NCBI RefSeq assembly: GCF_020544405.1
Contig: NZ_CP065410.1
Location: forward strand, 2,542,001 to 2,606,000
Length of the DNA stretch: 64,000 nt
Source: Pseudomonas sp. IAC-BECa141
GTDB lineage: Bacteria; Pseudomonadota; Gammaproteobacteria; Pseudomonadales; Pseudomonadaceae
Direction of reading: 5' to 3'
In this document: positions 26,807 through 36,798 of the stretch, piece by piece
Layout: each line of letters begins with the position of its first letter
How positions within the stretch are numbered: position 1 is the first letter of the stretch
Notes under the pieces: model-generated
Seen by the model: the letters and a program-made list of their open reading frames with translations, nothing else
The model's database searches: none
What the model was told of the DNA's origin: nothing
Made by a program: the position numbers and the translations under genes

Positions 26807-29800
26807 TGAGTGCGCCCAAAGACATGCCGTTGCTCGCGCGTTTTGCCGAGCACGTGCGAAATAATCCGCAAGCCCCGGCAGTGATCGACCAGTCGCTCAC
26901 GCTGACCTATGCCGAACTGGCCAGCACCAGCGAACGCATTGCCCGAGGATTGCTGGCACGGGGTGTCGAACCCGGCCAGTCGCTAGCGTTGTGCATGCCA
27001 CGCTGCTGGCAGTGGCTGGCGGCAATTCTCGGCGCGTTGAAAGTCGGCGCGGTGGTGGTGCCGCTGGATCGGGCGAGCCCGCGCAAACGTCGGGAGTTGA
27101 TGCTGGCGGATGCGGCGTGTGTCGGCCTGATTACCCTGGAAGAAGAACCGCTTTGGTCGCCTTCTTTGTGGCAAACCGGCATCGAGACCTTGCTCGATCA
27201 ACCTGACGCTCCGCCGCAAACACTGGCCGAAGACTTTGCCGAGGTAATGTTCCTGTTCTACACCTCGGGCACCACCGGCACGCCGAAAGCGGTCGAGGTG
27301 GGCGAGCGCGGTCTGCTGCGGCTGGCGCACACCGACGGCTATATCGAGATTTACCCGACGGACCGGTTTGCCTGCCTGTCCAACCCGGCATTCGATGCGT
27401 GCAGTTTCGAACTGTGGGCGCCGCTGCTCAACGGTGGTTGCTGCGTGATGATCGCCGACGAGGACGTGCTGGATGGGCGTCGACTGGCCGAGGTGCTGGA
27501 GCGCACGCAAGTCGACAACCTGTTCATGACGGTGTCGCTGTTCAACACGTTGATTGCCGAATGGCCGTCGTGTTTTTCCAGTGTGCGTCAGGTGCTGATC
27601 GGCGGTGAGCAGATCAGCCCCGCTGCTGTTCGTGGGTGGTATCGCACCAATCCCGAGAGCCGCTGCCGGATTTTCAACGTCTATGGCCCCACCGAGTGCA
27701 CCACGTTTGCCTTGTGCTGGCCGATCAGCCGCGACTTTGCCGGTGACTCGGCGCCCATAGGCCGACCGTTGCCGGACACCGGTGTGTGGGTGCTGGATGA
27801 GCAACAACGGCCGGTGCCGGCGGGCGAGGTGGGCGAGCTGTATTTGAGTGGCAGCGGCGTCGCTCGAGGCTACCGCAACCGGCCCGAAGAAACGGCTCGC
27901 CAGTTCGTCCGTTTACCCGACCTCGACGGGGGGGCGCAGGTGCATTACCGCTCCGGCGATCTGGTGCGGTGCAATGCCGAAGGCTTGATCGAGTACCTGG
28001 GACGGGTCGACCGACAGGTGAAGATTCGCGGTTTCCGCATCGAACCGGGGGAGGTGGAGCAACGGATGCTGGAGCATCCGGGCGTGGCTCAGGTGTATGT
28101 CTGCACCCGGCGTCTGGCGGCGGAAGATCATCAGCTGCTGGCGTTTGTCGTGCCGCGCGGGAATCTGGACTATCACGCGTTCGAAACTCACCTGCGGGCA
28201 CAACTGGCGCCATATATGCGGCCGCATCAGTTGTTCCTGCTGGAGCGCCTGCCGCTGACGGCCAATGGCAAGATCGACCGCGACGGCTTGCTGGCCCAAG
28301 GGTTGAGTCCTTGGCATCCAGTCTTGACGGCAACGGATAACGAGAGCGCTTCACCGGCGCTGGACTGGTTATTGAGTCAGGCCCGTTCGCTGCTCGGCCA
28401 ACCCGCTCTGAGTGCGCAGGACGACTGGCTGGCCAGCGGCGGCGATTCGCTCAAGGCCATGCGCCTGCGTTCGGCAATCCGTGTTCGTTGGCAGCGCGAG
28501 ATTGCTATCGACACGTTGCTCAACGAGCCTTTCTCGTCATTGGCCGAACGACTGACCGGTCAAATCACCTGCGATTCGATCTACCCGCCGGCGCCTCCGA
28601 TCAGTAGCGCCAAACGCCTGCCGGCCACCGCCGAACAGCGCCGCTTGTGGCTGTTGCAACAACGCTCGCCGACCTCGACCGCCTACAGCGTGCCGCTGAT
28701 TCTGCATCTGGCGGCGGGCGTTGATGTCGCGGCGCTGGCCGAGGCCGTGGGGCGTCTGGTGCTGCGCCATCCGGGATTGCGCACGGCTTTTGCGCCCGGT
28801 ACCGATGGACTTGATCAGGTCATCGCCGAGCAGGGGCCGACCTGTCGCACCTTCGCGGTCGGGCATTTCACCGAGGATAACTGGCAGGCCTTCGCTGAAT
28901 GGGTGTTCGCCGCGCCATTCGAGCTGACCACCCCGAACCTGTTTCAGTCCTGGTTGTTGCCGTTCGCCGATGGCAGCTGTCGGCTGTTGCTGAACCTGCA
29001 CCACATCATCGTCGATGGCTGGTCGGTGAACCTGTTGTTCGACGACCTGGTGCAGCTCTATGCCGACATCCTGCAAGGCCACGACAGCCCGATGCCAGCT
29101 GCCCGATTGACGACGCTAGAGTTTGGTCAGTGGCAACGCCAGTGGAGCGTCCATCCGCATTATCGCGACCAGCGCCGCGCACTCGCCGAGTTGCATCGCC
29201 GTCAGGAAGAACCGTCGCCGGCCCTGATGCCAATGCGCAAAATCAGCCCGGACGCCCGTTTGCACCGGGAACCCTTGGGCGCCATCCGAAGCGCAGCCCT
29301 CGAACGCTTTTGCACCCAACAACGACTGACCCGTTTCGAAGTGCTGTTCAGTGTCTTCGCCTGGAGCCTGTACGCCCTGACCGGGTGCGAGCGACCACGG
29401 ATCGCCAGCCCGGTGTCCAACCGACCGCTGGTGGAGTTCGAAGATACCGTCGGCATGTTTGCCAACACCGTGTTGATTCCCACCACCGTTGAACACGGAT
29501 TCACGCTGAACGAGCAGTTGCGCAAACAGACCGCCACCGTGCGCGAAGTGCTGGCGTTGCAGGACGTGGCGCTGGCGGATCTGGTGGAAGACCTGCGGCT
29601 GTCGTCGAACCCTTCTTTGTTCGATTTCATGTTCGTGCTGGAAAACACCGATTACGCCGCGTTGGCTGACTCGAACCTGCGCGCCACGCTGGAATTCAAC
29701 GAGCAGTTGCACGCCAAGTGCCCGCTGACCTTGTTGATGGTCGGCAGCGGGTCGCAACTGCAATGCTGGTGGGAATATCAGTGCGGCTACTTCGATGCCG

Positions 29801-32800
29801 AACAGATGCGGGCTGTGAGTGCGCTGTTCCGTCGAGGGCTGGATCTGTTGCTGGAAAGCCCGGCGGCCAGGCTCGATGATTTGCTCGGTCCGTATCGACG
29901 CAGCCTGCCACCGGCCAGCGAAGGTCTGAAGATTGCACTGCCGTTCAACACACTGGCGGACGGGTTCGAGCATCAAGTGCATTGCACGCCGCAGGCGGTC
30001 GCGCTGGTTCAAGGCCCGCAGCACCTCAGCTACAGCGAATTGAATACGCTGGCCGATGCTCTGGCAGCAACGCTGGTCGAGCGTCATCCATTGCCGACCG
30101 GGAACGCGCCGCTGCACGTCGTACTGTTCCTCGATGCCTCTGTGGAGCACATCGTCGCCTTGCTGGCGCTGGCCAAACTCAACCTGACCGCCGTGCCGCT
30201 GGACCCTGCCTATCCGGTGGCGATCCAGCGGCAGGTGCTGGAGCAGGCGCAGCCGCATTGTGTGCTGTTCAGCGACACGACGGCGGCCGCGCTGGATGAC
30301 CTGAACGCCGGACGATTTGTCACGCATCGGGTCGATCTGAACGCCAATGCCGGATCGTTCGAGCGTCCGCGCCACGCCGGTGAACGGCCGCTGTACACGC
30401 TGTTCACCTCCGGATCGACCGGCACGCCCAAAGGTGTGCAGGTGTCGGAGCGCACCCTGTGCAACCTGCTGCAATGGCAGCGCAGCGAAGGGCAGTTGCC
30501 GGCGAAAGCGGTAACCCTGCAGTTCTCGATGCTGTCGTTCGATGTGTCGTTTCAGGAGATTTTCAGCACTCTGTGCGGTGGCGGTTGTTATCACCTGATC
30601 ACACCGCGCTGGCGTCAGGATGCCGAGGCGTTGCTGGATTACATGGTCGAGGCGCGGATCGAGCGTCTGTTCCTGCCGTACGTGGCCCTGCAGCATCTGG
30701 CGCAAACCGCGGTGGCCCGTGGCATTTATCCGTCGGCGTTGCGTGAGGTGATCACGGCCGGTGAGCAATTGCTCTGCACGGAGGCTTTGCGCGACTGGTT
30801 TGGTGGCATGCCGCAGGCCTCGCTGTTCAACCACTACGGTCCGACCGAAACCCACGTGGTCAGCGCCTTGCGCCTGCCGCCCGTGGCGCGGGACTGGCCG
30901 TTGCGCGCGCCGATCGGCCATGCCGTCGGTAATGCGCGGCTGTTGCTGGTCGATGAGCATGACCGCCCGGTGCCGATGGGCAGTCGCGGCTATCTGCTGG
31001 TGGCCGGGCCGATGGTTGCCCGCTGCTATCTGGCAGATCCTGCGCTGAACGCTGCGCGGTTTGTCGAACTGGCGGATGGCTGTTTGTACTACCGCACCGG
31101 CGATCTGGCGTGGGCCGATGCCCAGGGCTGCCTGCATTACCTGGGACGTGACGATCAGCAGATCAAACTCAGCGGCCATCGTCTGGAACTGGGGCAGATC
31201 GAGGCGGCGCTGATGCAGGTGCCGGAAGTGGTCAACGCGGTGGTCGCGGTGCAGGTCGATCCGCCGAGGCTGATCGCCTGGCTGCAACTCGATGGCGAAC
31301 CTGCAACCTCGCAATTGCTGGATCGTCAGGTCGCGCGTCTGCTGCCGGCCCATGTGCGGATCGATGAATACCGACGGATCGACCTCTGGCCACGCACCCC
31401 CAGCGGCAAGATCGACCGCAAGGCCTTGGCGAATGTTGGCGAGGCGCTGGAGCGGCGCAGCACGCCACAACCGGTTGTTCAATTGACCGCGCTGGAACGA
31501 CAACTGATCGAGTTGTTCCAGGCTGTGATCGGCCGTGACATCGAGCCGGAGCAGACCTTCTTCGAGGCCGGCGCCACCAGTCTCGGTCTGATGCGTTTGC
31601 ATGGGCGTTACGCCGCAGAGTTGCCGCACAAGGTGACGATGGCCGATCTGTTCGAACACGTCACGGTGCGGCGTCTGGCGGCGCATCTGTCGACCGCACC
31701 GGTGGAGGTGGCGGAGCGTGTAAGGCTTTCCGATGCAGGCCATCAGCCGATGGCGATCATCGGCATGTCGGTGAATGTGGCCGGGGCGCAGAACCTGTCC
31801 GAGTTCTGGGCGATGGTGCAAGGCAATGAGTTGGGCATCGAGCACTTTGCTGCCGAAGAAGGCTTGATCGGCGCCCGCAGTCAGCTGGCCGGCATGCTCG
31901 ATTTCGATCCCGAGTACTTCGGTATCAGCCGCCAGGAAGCGCGCCTGATGGACCCACAACAGCGGCATCTGCTGATGGCGTGCGTGCAGGCCCTGCAACA
32001 CGCGGCCATCGTCCCGTCGGCCGATGGCCCGCGCATCGGCCTGATCGCCAGTTGCGGCGAAACCACCTACTTCCAGCAGATGCTGCGCGAAACCGCCGAA
32101 GACGATCTGCCGGACGGTTTTCAGCTGGCGCTGCATCACGACAAGGACTTTCTGGCGACCAAAGCTGCGTATCACCTGGACCTCAACGGCCCGGCCCTGA
32201 GCGTGCAGGCCGCTTGCGGCAGTTCGCTGATCGCCGTGCACCTGGCCAGTTCGATGCTGCGTCAGGGCGACAGTGACGTGATGCTCGCGGCCGGGGTGCT
32301 GATCGATCCGACCCTGACCGAGGGCTACCGGCATCGCTCGCAGCACATCTTTTCCGCCGATGGTCTGTGTCGTCCGTTCAGCGACGACGCCAGCGGCACC
32401 CTTGGCGCCAGTGGTTACGGGGTGGTGGTACTCAAACCGCTGGCCAGGGCGCGAGCCGATGGCGACCGGATCTACGCGCTGCTCGAAGGCTCGGCGTTGA
32501 ACAACGATGGCCGGGCCAAGATGAGTTACACCGCACCGTCGGTGGCCGGGCAGAGTGCGGTTATCCGCGATGCCTTGAACCGCGCCGGGTTGAGCGGTGC
32601 CGACATCGGCTACATCGAAGCCCACGGCACCGGCACCTTGCTGGGCGATCCGATCGAAGTTGCGGCGTTGACCAAGGCTTTCGGCGATGCGCCGGCCGGC
32701 AGTTGCGCGTTGGCCTCGGTGAAGAGCCAGATCGGTCATCTGGGCGCGGCGGCGGGGGTGGTCGGGCTGATTCGTGCCAGTCTGTCGGTGTTCCATGGCG

Positions 32801-35800
32801 TGCTGCCGCCGAACCTCGGTTTTGGCCGGATCAACCCGCAGATCGATCTGGAGCATTCGCCGTTCTATGTGCCGACCACGTCCCGGCCATGGCCGCAAGG
32901 GCGGCGTCGGCTGGCCGGTGTCAGTAGTTTCGGGATTGGCGGGACCAATGCGCATGTCATCGTCGGCGCTGCGCCCAAGGCGCAGGAAGAGGGCGAGGAA
33001 ACACTGCCGCTGCTGATGATCTCGGCCCATGGCCGAACGGAACTGCTGCGCGATATCGCGGCGATTCACGAATATCTGCAAACGAACCCGGGCCAGCACA
33101 CCGCGTTGTTGCGGCACTTGCAGTCAGGTCGTCGGCAACTGCGTTGGCGCTTCGCGATGGTCTGCCGGGCAGGTGATGAGATTCCGTTGCAGCCAACTTC
33201 GATCAAGGAAATCACCGCTTCCGGCGCGCAGTTGATCGCCCGTGATCAAGCGCCGCAGGAACTGCTCGACGCCTGGTACGAAGGCGCGAATATCCAGTGG
33301 CCGCAGCGCTCGGCACCGCCACCCTGGGACTTGCCGCCGTCGTCGTTCGATCTTCAGCCGTATCGCTTCCAGACGCCTGTAGCTGCTCAACCTGATGCAC
33401 CAGCCCTGGAGCGACAATCGCTGGCGGACTGGTTCCACCAACGTCAGTGGGTGCGCACCCGGCGACTGAGCGGGATAACTACGGCCGGATCCCGTGAAGT
33501 GCTGATCCTGTGCAGCCACGAAGCGCCCGAATCGACCTTGCTCGCGAGCCTGAGCGCCGTGTACCGACGCGTGATTCAGGTCCGCGCGGGCAACGGCTTC
33601 AAACGCTTGAGTCCGGACCGTTTCGAGTTGGATCCTCTGGACACTGATGCCCTGAACCGGTTGCTCGCCGAAGTTGCTGAACCTGATCTCGGTGAACTCG
33701 ACTGGCTGCATGCCTTGCCGCTGGCGGTGTCGGGCGCGGTCACCGAGCAATCGCTGGATCTGGCGCAGTGGGCCTGCCTGGATACGGTCAGCGCGCTGAT
33801 GCAGGCCTGGGGGCAGACCGCGCGCACGACCCGTCTGCGCTTATGGTTGATGTCATGGCAGGCCTGCCCGGTGGACGGCGAAGTGCAACGTCCCGAGTTG
33901 GCAGCACTGGCCGGCATCACCGAAGTGGTGCCGCAGGAATACCCGGTGCGTTGCCACTGGCTGGACTGGCCGTCGTCGCGCCTCGAAACCCAAGGCGCAG
34001 TGCTGGCGGCATTGCTGGCCGATCCTTCATCGTTGCCTCGGCGAATGGCGGTGCGCGAAGGTTACCTCTGGCAGCCACGCCTGATGCCTCAGCCATTGAC
34101 CGGCCCGGCAACCACGCCGCTTTTACCGGAAGATGGAACGTTCCTTGTGCTGGGCGGCAGCGGTGGCATCGGTCGGACCTTGTGCGAACACCTGCTCCAG
34201 GCACCAGCGCGCCGTGTGGTGCTGATCTCGCGCCAAGGGCAATTGCCTGAGTCACTGGCGGCTTACAACTCGCGGATCGATTGCATCAAAGCGGATATCG
34301 CCGACCTCGCGCACTGGCCGCAGGTCCTCGATCAACTGGCGGTTCGTTACGGTCGTCTGAGCGGGGTGATCCATGCGGCGGGTGTGGGGGCGGGCAGTCT
34401 GATCCGTCATCGCGATGCCGGGCAAATGGCCGAGGCGATGGCCGCCAAGACCCGCGGCATGCTGGCGGTCGAGGCTTTGATCGAGCACCTGAAACCGGGT
34501 TTTGTTCTGTACTGTTCGTCAATGTCGGCACTGTTCGGCGGCGCGGGGCATCTGGACTACGCAGCGGCCAGCGGGGTGCTCGACGGCTTCACTCACTATC
34601 GCCCGAATCCGGCCGACACCTGCCTGCGCCTGGGGATCAACTGGGACATCTGGCGCGACATCGGCATGGCCACCACCAGCAACGGCGGAGACGCCGCACA
34701 TCTGGAGCATCTGACGGTCGGTCTCTCGGCGCAAGAGGGCTGCCGGGTGTTCGATCTGGCGATGGCGACGCAGTTGCCGCAACTGCTGATTTCCACCACC
34801 GGCATCGACACGGCGCGGCGGTTTTATCCGGTTCGCCATGGTGCCGTGGCCGCGGAGGTCGAGGCGCCGAAGGGCGTGGATCTGTCGGCGCGCTTGCGTG
34901 AGTGTCTGTGCAAGTGGCTCGGCGTGGCCGAGCTGGAAGATGACGATTCGCTGTACGACCTGGGCGCGGATTCGTTGACGCTACTCGATCTGATCGACGA
35001 ACTGCAGGCAGCCACCGGCGAGGTGTTCCAGTTGTCGCAATTCAGCCACAAGGTCAGCCTGAACGAGGTGCTGGGGCTGGTGTCGACCGCCACGGGTGAA
35101 GAGGCCGCGGCCGTGACACTGCACGGCTGGCACGACGCGGTGCGGATCGATCAGTGGCATGCCGGTGCCGGCCGCGATTGGCTGTACCTGATCCACCCGG
35201 TGGGTGGTGATGTTCAGGCTTATCGGGAACTGGTCTCGGCGCTGCCGGCGGAACTGGGCGTGTGCGTGATCGCCGACCCGGCGCTGCGCCTGCCGCAGTT
35301 GCCGAACATCAGCGTGGAGGAACGTGGACTCTGGTATCTGGAGGCGATCAAGGCCCATCTTCCGCACGGCAGCACTTGGCGTCTGGCCGGCTGGTCGTTC
35401 GGTGCATGGGTGGCGCAGGCGCTGTGTCATCAGGCCCAGGCTGAGGGCTTCAGGCAGCCGTTGTTGTACCTGATCGACCCGCCCGCGCCGGATGCCGGGG
35501 TGGAGCTGGCCGGCATCGACGAACAGACCATCGAGCAAGTGTTCCAGCGCGAGTTCGCCCAGCGCTGGCCGGCGGTCGAAGGGCAGGGCTTGGCCGAGGA
35601 ACGTCAGGCGTATCTGCAACGGTTGACGGTGTGCTGCCGCAACAACATGACCAGCATGATCGACTTCCAGCCGCCGGCGCTGGCAACAACAGCAGTGCGA
35701 CTGTTCATCGCCGGGCACGCCAATCCTTACGGGCTGGGCAATGCCTGGAATCCGGATGACCTGCAACGCAGCTGGCAGGCCTTGCTGCCGCAGTTGCGCA

Positions 35801-35898
35801 GCAGGCAAACCCTGGACACCGATCACTACGGCATCGTGGCGGGCCGCTGGGCGCGGTTGTTGGCCGAAGTTATCGGTACGGATGAGCCAGCGCCATGA
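26803..35898 (+). CDS. Hybrid NRPS-PKS: A-PCP-C-A-PCP-KS-KR-ACP-TE, no acyltransferase
   Basis: 3031 residues. The first A (TSGTTGTPKA near 155) starts the protein without C; pocket residues D-A-F-F-L-G-V-T-F suggest Ile or Val. PCP GGDSLKAM near 545. C with HHIIVDGWS near 734. The second A (TSGSTGTPKG near 1202) reads D-V-Q-F-I-A-H-V-V, a proline code. PCP EAGATSLG near 1588. KS about 1647-2065 with Cys1805 in AACGSSL, EAHGTGT and SQIGHLGAAAG all present. No GHSxG acyltransferase follows; the linker ends PYRFQ as in trans-AT synthases. KR has GGSGGIG near 2451 and DYAAAS (Asn of the usual motif replaced by Ser). ACP GADSLTLL near 2721; TE GWSFGAW near 2864. ATG 26803 overlaps the previous stop. 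The chain should be Ile/Val-Pro-C2 with a beta-hydroxyl. Confidence 0.92.
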   Translation: MMSAPKDMPLLARFAEHVRNNPQAPAVIDQSLTLTYAELASTSERIARGLLARGVEPGQSLALCMPRCWQWLAAILGALKVGAVVVPLDRASPRKRRELMLADAACVGLITLEEEPLWSPSLWQTGIETLLDQPDAPPQTLAEDFAEVMFLFYTSGTTGTPKAVEVGERGLLRLAHTDGYIEIYPTDRFACLSNPAFDACSFELWAPLLNGGCCVMIADEDVLDGRRLAEVLERTQVDNLFMTVSLFNTLIAEWPSCFSSVRQVLIGGEQISPAAVRGWYRTNPESRCRIFNVYGPTECTTFALCWPISRDFAGDSAPIGRPLPDTGVWVLDEQQRPVPAGEVGELYLSGSGVARGYRNRPEETARQFVRLPDLDGGAQVHYRSGDLVRCNAEGLIEYLGRVDRQVKIRGFRIEPGEVEQRMLEHPGVAQVYVCTRRLAAEDHQLLAFVVPRGNLDYHAFETHLRAQLAPYMRPHQLFLLERLPLTANGKIDRDGLLAQGLSPWHPVLTATDNESASPALDWLLSQARSLLGQPALSAQDDWLASGGDSLKAMRLRSAIRVRWQREIAIDTLLNEPFSSLAERLTGQITCDSIYPPAPPISSAKRLPATAEQRRLWLLQQRSPTSTAYSVPLILHLAAGVDVAALAEAVGRLVLRHPGLRTAFAPGTDGLDQVIAEQGPTCRTFAVGHFTEDNWQAFAEWVFAAPFELTTPNLFQSWLLPFADGSCRLLLNLHHIIVDGWSVNLLFDDLVQLYADILQGHDSPMPAARLTTLEFGQWQRQWSVHPHYRDQRRALAELHRRQEEPSPALMPMRKISPDARLHREPLGAIRSAALERFCTQQRLTRFEVLFSVFAWSLYALTGCERPRIASPVSNRPLVEFEDTVGMFANTVLIPTTVEHGFTLNEQLRKQTATVREVLALQDVALADLVEDLRLSSNPSLFDFMFVLENTDYAALADSNLRATLEFNEQLHAKCPLTLLMVGSGSQLQCWWEYQCGYFDAEQMRAVSALFRRGLDLLLESPAARLDDLLGPYRRSLPPASEGLKIALPFNTLADGFEHQVHCTPQAVALVQGPQHLSYSELNTLADALAATLVERHPLPTGNAPLHVVLFLDASVEHIVALLALAKLNLTAVPLDPAYPVAIQRQVLEQAQPHCVLFSDTTAAALDDLNAGRFVTHRVDLNANAGSFERPRHAGERPLYTLFTSGSTGTPKGVQVSERTLCNLLQWQRSEGQLPAKAVTLQFSMLSFDVSFQEIFSTLCGGGCYHLITPRWRQDAEALLDYMVEARIERLFLPYVALQHLAQTAVARGIYPSALREVITAGEQLLCTEALRDWFGGMPQASLFNHYGPTETHVVSALRLPPVARDWPLRAPIGHAVGNARLLLVDEHDRPVPMGSRGYLLVAGPMVARCYLADPALNAARFVELADGCLYYRTGDLAWADAQGCLHYLGRDDQQIKLSGHRLELGQIEAALMQVPEVVNAVVAVQVDPPRLIAWLQLDGEPATSQLLDRQVARLLPAHVRIDEYRRIDLWPRTPSGKIDRKALANVGEALERRSTPQPVVQLTALERQLIELFQAVIGRDIEPEQTFFEAGATSLGLMRLHGRYAAELPHKVTMADLFEHVTVRRLAAHLSTAPVEVAERVRLSDAGHQPMAIIGMSVNVAGAQNLSEFWAMVQGNELGIEHFAAEEGLIGARSQLAGMLDFDPEYFGISRQEARLMDPQQRHLLMACVQALQHAAIVPSADGPRIGLIASCGETTYFQQMLRETAEDDLPDGFQLALHHDKDFLATKAAYHLDLNGPALSVQAACGSSLIAVHLASSMLRQGDSDVMLAAGVLIDPTLTEGYRHRSQHIFSADGLCRPFSDDASGTLGASGYGVVVLKPLARARADGDRIYALLEGSALNNDGRAKMSYTAPSVAGQSAVIRDALNRAGLSGADIGYIEAHGTGTLLGDPIEVAALTKAFGDAPAGSCALASVKSQIGHLGAAAGVVGLIRASLSVFHGVLPPNLGFGRINPQIDLEHSPFYVPTTSRPWPQGRRRLAGVSSFGIGGTNAHVIVGAAPKAQEEGEETLPLLMISAHGRTELLRDIAAIHEYLQTNPGQHTALLRHLQSGRRQLRWRFAMVCRAGDEIPLQPTSIKEITASGAQLIARDQAPQELLDAWYEGANIQWPQRSAPPPWDLPPSSFDLQPYRFQTPVAAQPDAPALERQSLADWFHQRQWVRTRRLSGITTAGSREVLILCSHEAPESTLLASLSAVYRRVIQVRAGNGFKRLSPDRFELDPLDTDALNRLLAEVAEPDLGELDWLHALPLAVSGAVTEQSLDLAQWACLDTVSALMQAWGQTARTTRLRLWLMSWQACPVDGEVQRPELAALAGITEVVPQEYPVRCHWLDWPSSRLETQGAVLAALLADPSSLPRRMAVREGYLWQPRLMPQPLTGPATTPLLPEDGTFLVLGGSGGIGRTLCEHLLQAPARRVVLISRQGQLPESLAAYNSRIDCIKADIADLAHWPQVLDQLAVRYGRLSGVIHAAGVGAGSLIRHRDAGQMAEAMAAKTRGMLAVEALIEHLKPGFVLYCSSMSALFGGAGHLDYAAASGVLDGFTHYRPNPADTCLRLGINWDIWRDIGMATTSNGGDAAHLEHLTVGLSAQEGCRVFDLAMATQLPQLLISTTGIDTARRFYPVRHGAVAAEVEAPKGVDLSARLRECLCKWLGVAELEDDDSLYDLGADSLTLLDLIDELQAATGEVFQLSQFSHKVSLNEVLGLVSTATGEEAAAVTLHGWHDAVRIDQWHAGAGRDWLYLIHPVGGDVQAYRELVSALPAELGVCVIADPALRLPQLPNISVEERGLWYLEAIKAHLPHGSTWRLAGWSFGAWVAQALCHQAQAEGFRQPLLYLIDPPAPDAGVELAGIDEQTIEQVFQREFAQRWPAVEGQGLAEERQAYLQRLTVCCRNNMTSMIDFQPPALATTAVRLFIAGHANPYGLGNAWNPDDLQRSWQALLPQLRSRQTLDTDHYGIVAGRWARLLAEVIGTDEPAP

Positions 35899-36584
35899 AC
35901 GAACCGACCTTGATGCCGCAATGGTGGCTGGCCCTGACCAAGGTGCTGTGTGAAGTCGAACCGGACGAGGCCTTGCGTCTGCGCTTGAGCCGAGTCCGGG
36001 GACAGGTGCCGTTTCAGCTGTTTCATCTCTGGCAGGCTCACGTCGTCATGCCGATGCTCGGCGACGCCTTGCCGGAACATCAGCAGGCGCTGCTCGCGTT
36101 GCAAAGCCTGCACCAGCGAGCGGCGCTCGGCGTGATCGGGCGACAGGGCGAATGGCGGGCAACGCTCAAACCGGTGTTGCTGGCGCTGTATCGCAAGGCC
36201 TATGCCTACGACGCGGCTTACGCCAAGGCCCACGCCAGTGCGCTGAGCTACGGCCTCGCGCCGGCTAACACTGCCATGATTGCCGAGCACTTCGGCGATG
36301 CCGAGGCGTTCGCCGAGTACTACGCCCAACTGAATACCGAGGCCGCTGCCACGGCGTTTGCCCAGGCCCATGCCAGCGCCAACGCCGAGGTCTCGGCCCG
36401 GGCTTTTGCGGCCGACGACGCAGCAACCTGCGCGCAGGTCTGTGGGTCGACCGTGCGGGTCTACGTCGGGGCATGTGCTTCGAGCGACGAACAGCGGCAT
36501 GCCGCACTCAACCATCTCGCCGCCGGGCTCGAGCGAAGCCTGGCCACGCTGCAATCCCGTTCAACAGGAGAACGACATGAATGA
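35895..36584 (+). CDS. Uncharacterised helical protein in the NRPS-PKS operon
   Basis: 229 residues that I do not recognise. The start codon overlaps the stop of the hybrid synthase (ATGA) and its end overlaps the MbtH start, so it is an integral operon member. It has no signal peptide and no transmembrane segment. The sequence is rich in Ala, Glu and His and looks almost wholly alpha-helical, with a Trp/Leu-rich first helix (WWLALTKVL), then YAYDAAYAKAHASALSYGL and an Ala-rich stretch ending with three Cys between about 178 and 197. It could be a tailoring enzyme of a small helical family or a partner protein. No function is claimed. Confidence 0.75.
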   Translation: MNEPTLMPQWWLALTKVLCEVEPDEALRLRLSRVRGQVPFQLFHLWQAHVVMPMLGDALPEHQQALLALQSLHQRAALGVIGRQGEWRATLKPVLLALYRKAYAYDAAYAKAHASALSYGLAPANTAMIAEHFGDAEAFAEYYAQLNTEAAATAFAQAHASANAEVSARAFAADDAATCAQVCGSTVRVYVGACASSDEQRHAALNHLAAGLERSLATLQSRSTGERHE

Positions 36585-36783
36585 CGCACAACTGCAATTC
36601 GATGTGGTGATCAACGCCCAGGGCCAGTATTCCCTGTGGCCGGCGGGCAAGCCGATGGCCAGCGGCTGGAGCGAGGCGGGGATGCGCGGTGAGCGCCAGG
36701 ACTGCCTGGATTACATCAATGAACACTGGATCGACATGCGCCCGCGTTCGCTGCGCGAGCAGTCATCGCTGTCGTTCCAATAA
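36577..36783 (+). CDS. mbtH: MbtH-family NRPS accessory protein
   Basis: 68 residues with the complete MbtH signature: QYSLWPAGKPMASGW, then CLDYINEHWIDMRPRSLR, including the conserved Trp residues. MbtH proteins bind adenylation domains and are often needed for their folding and activity. ATG 36577 overlaps the upstream gene by eight bases and follows ACAGGAGA, so it is translationally coupled inside the operon. One or more of the five A domains upstream is its likely partner; which one cannot be told from sequence. Confidence 0.93.
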   Translation: MNDAQLQFDVVINAQGQYSLWPAGKPMASGWSEAGMRGERQDCLDYINEHWIDMRPRSLREQSSLSFQ

Positions 36784-36798
36784 AAAAGGTGAGGGAAC

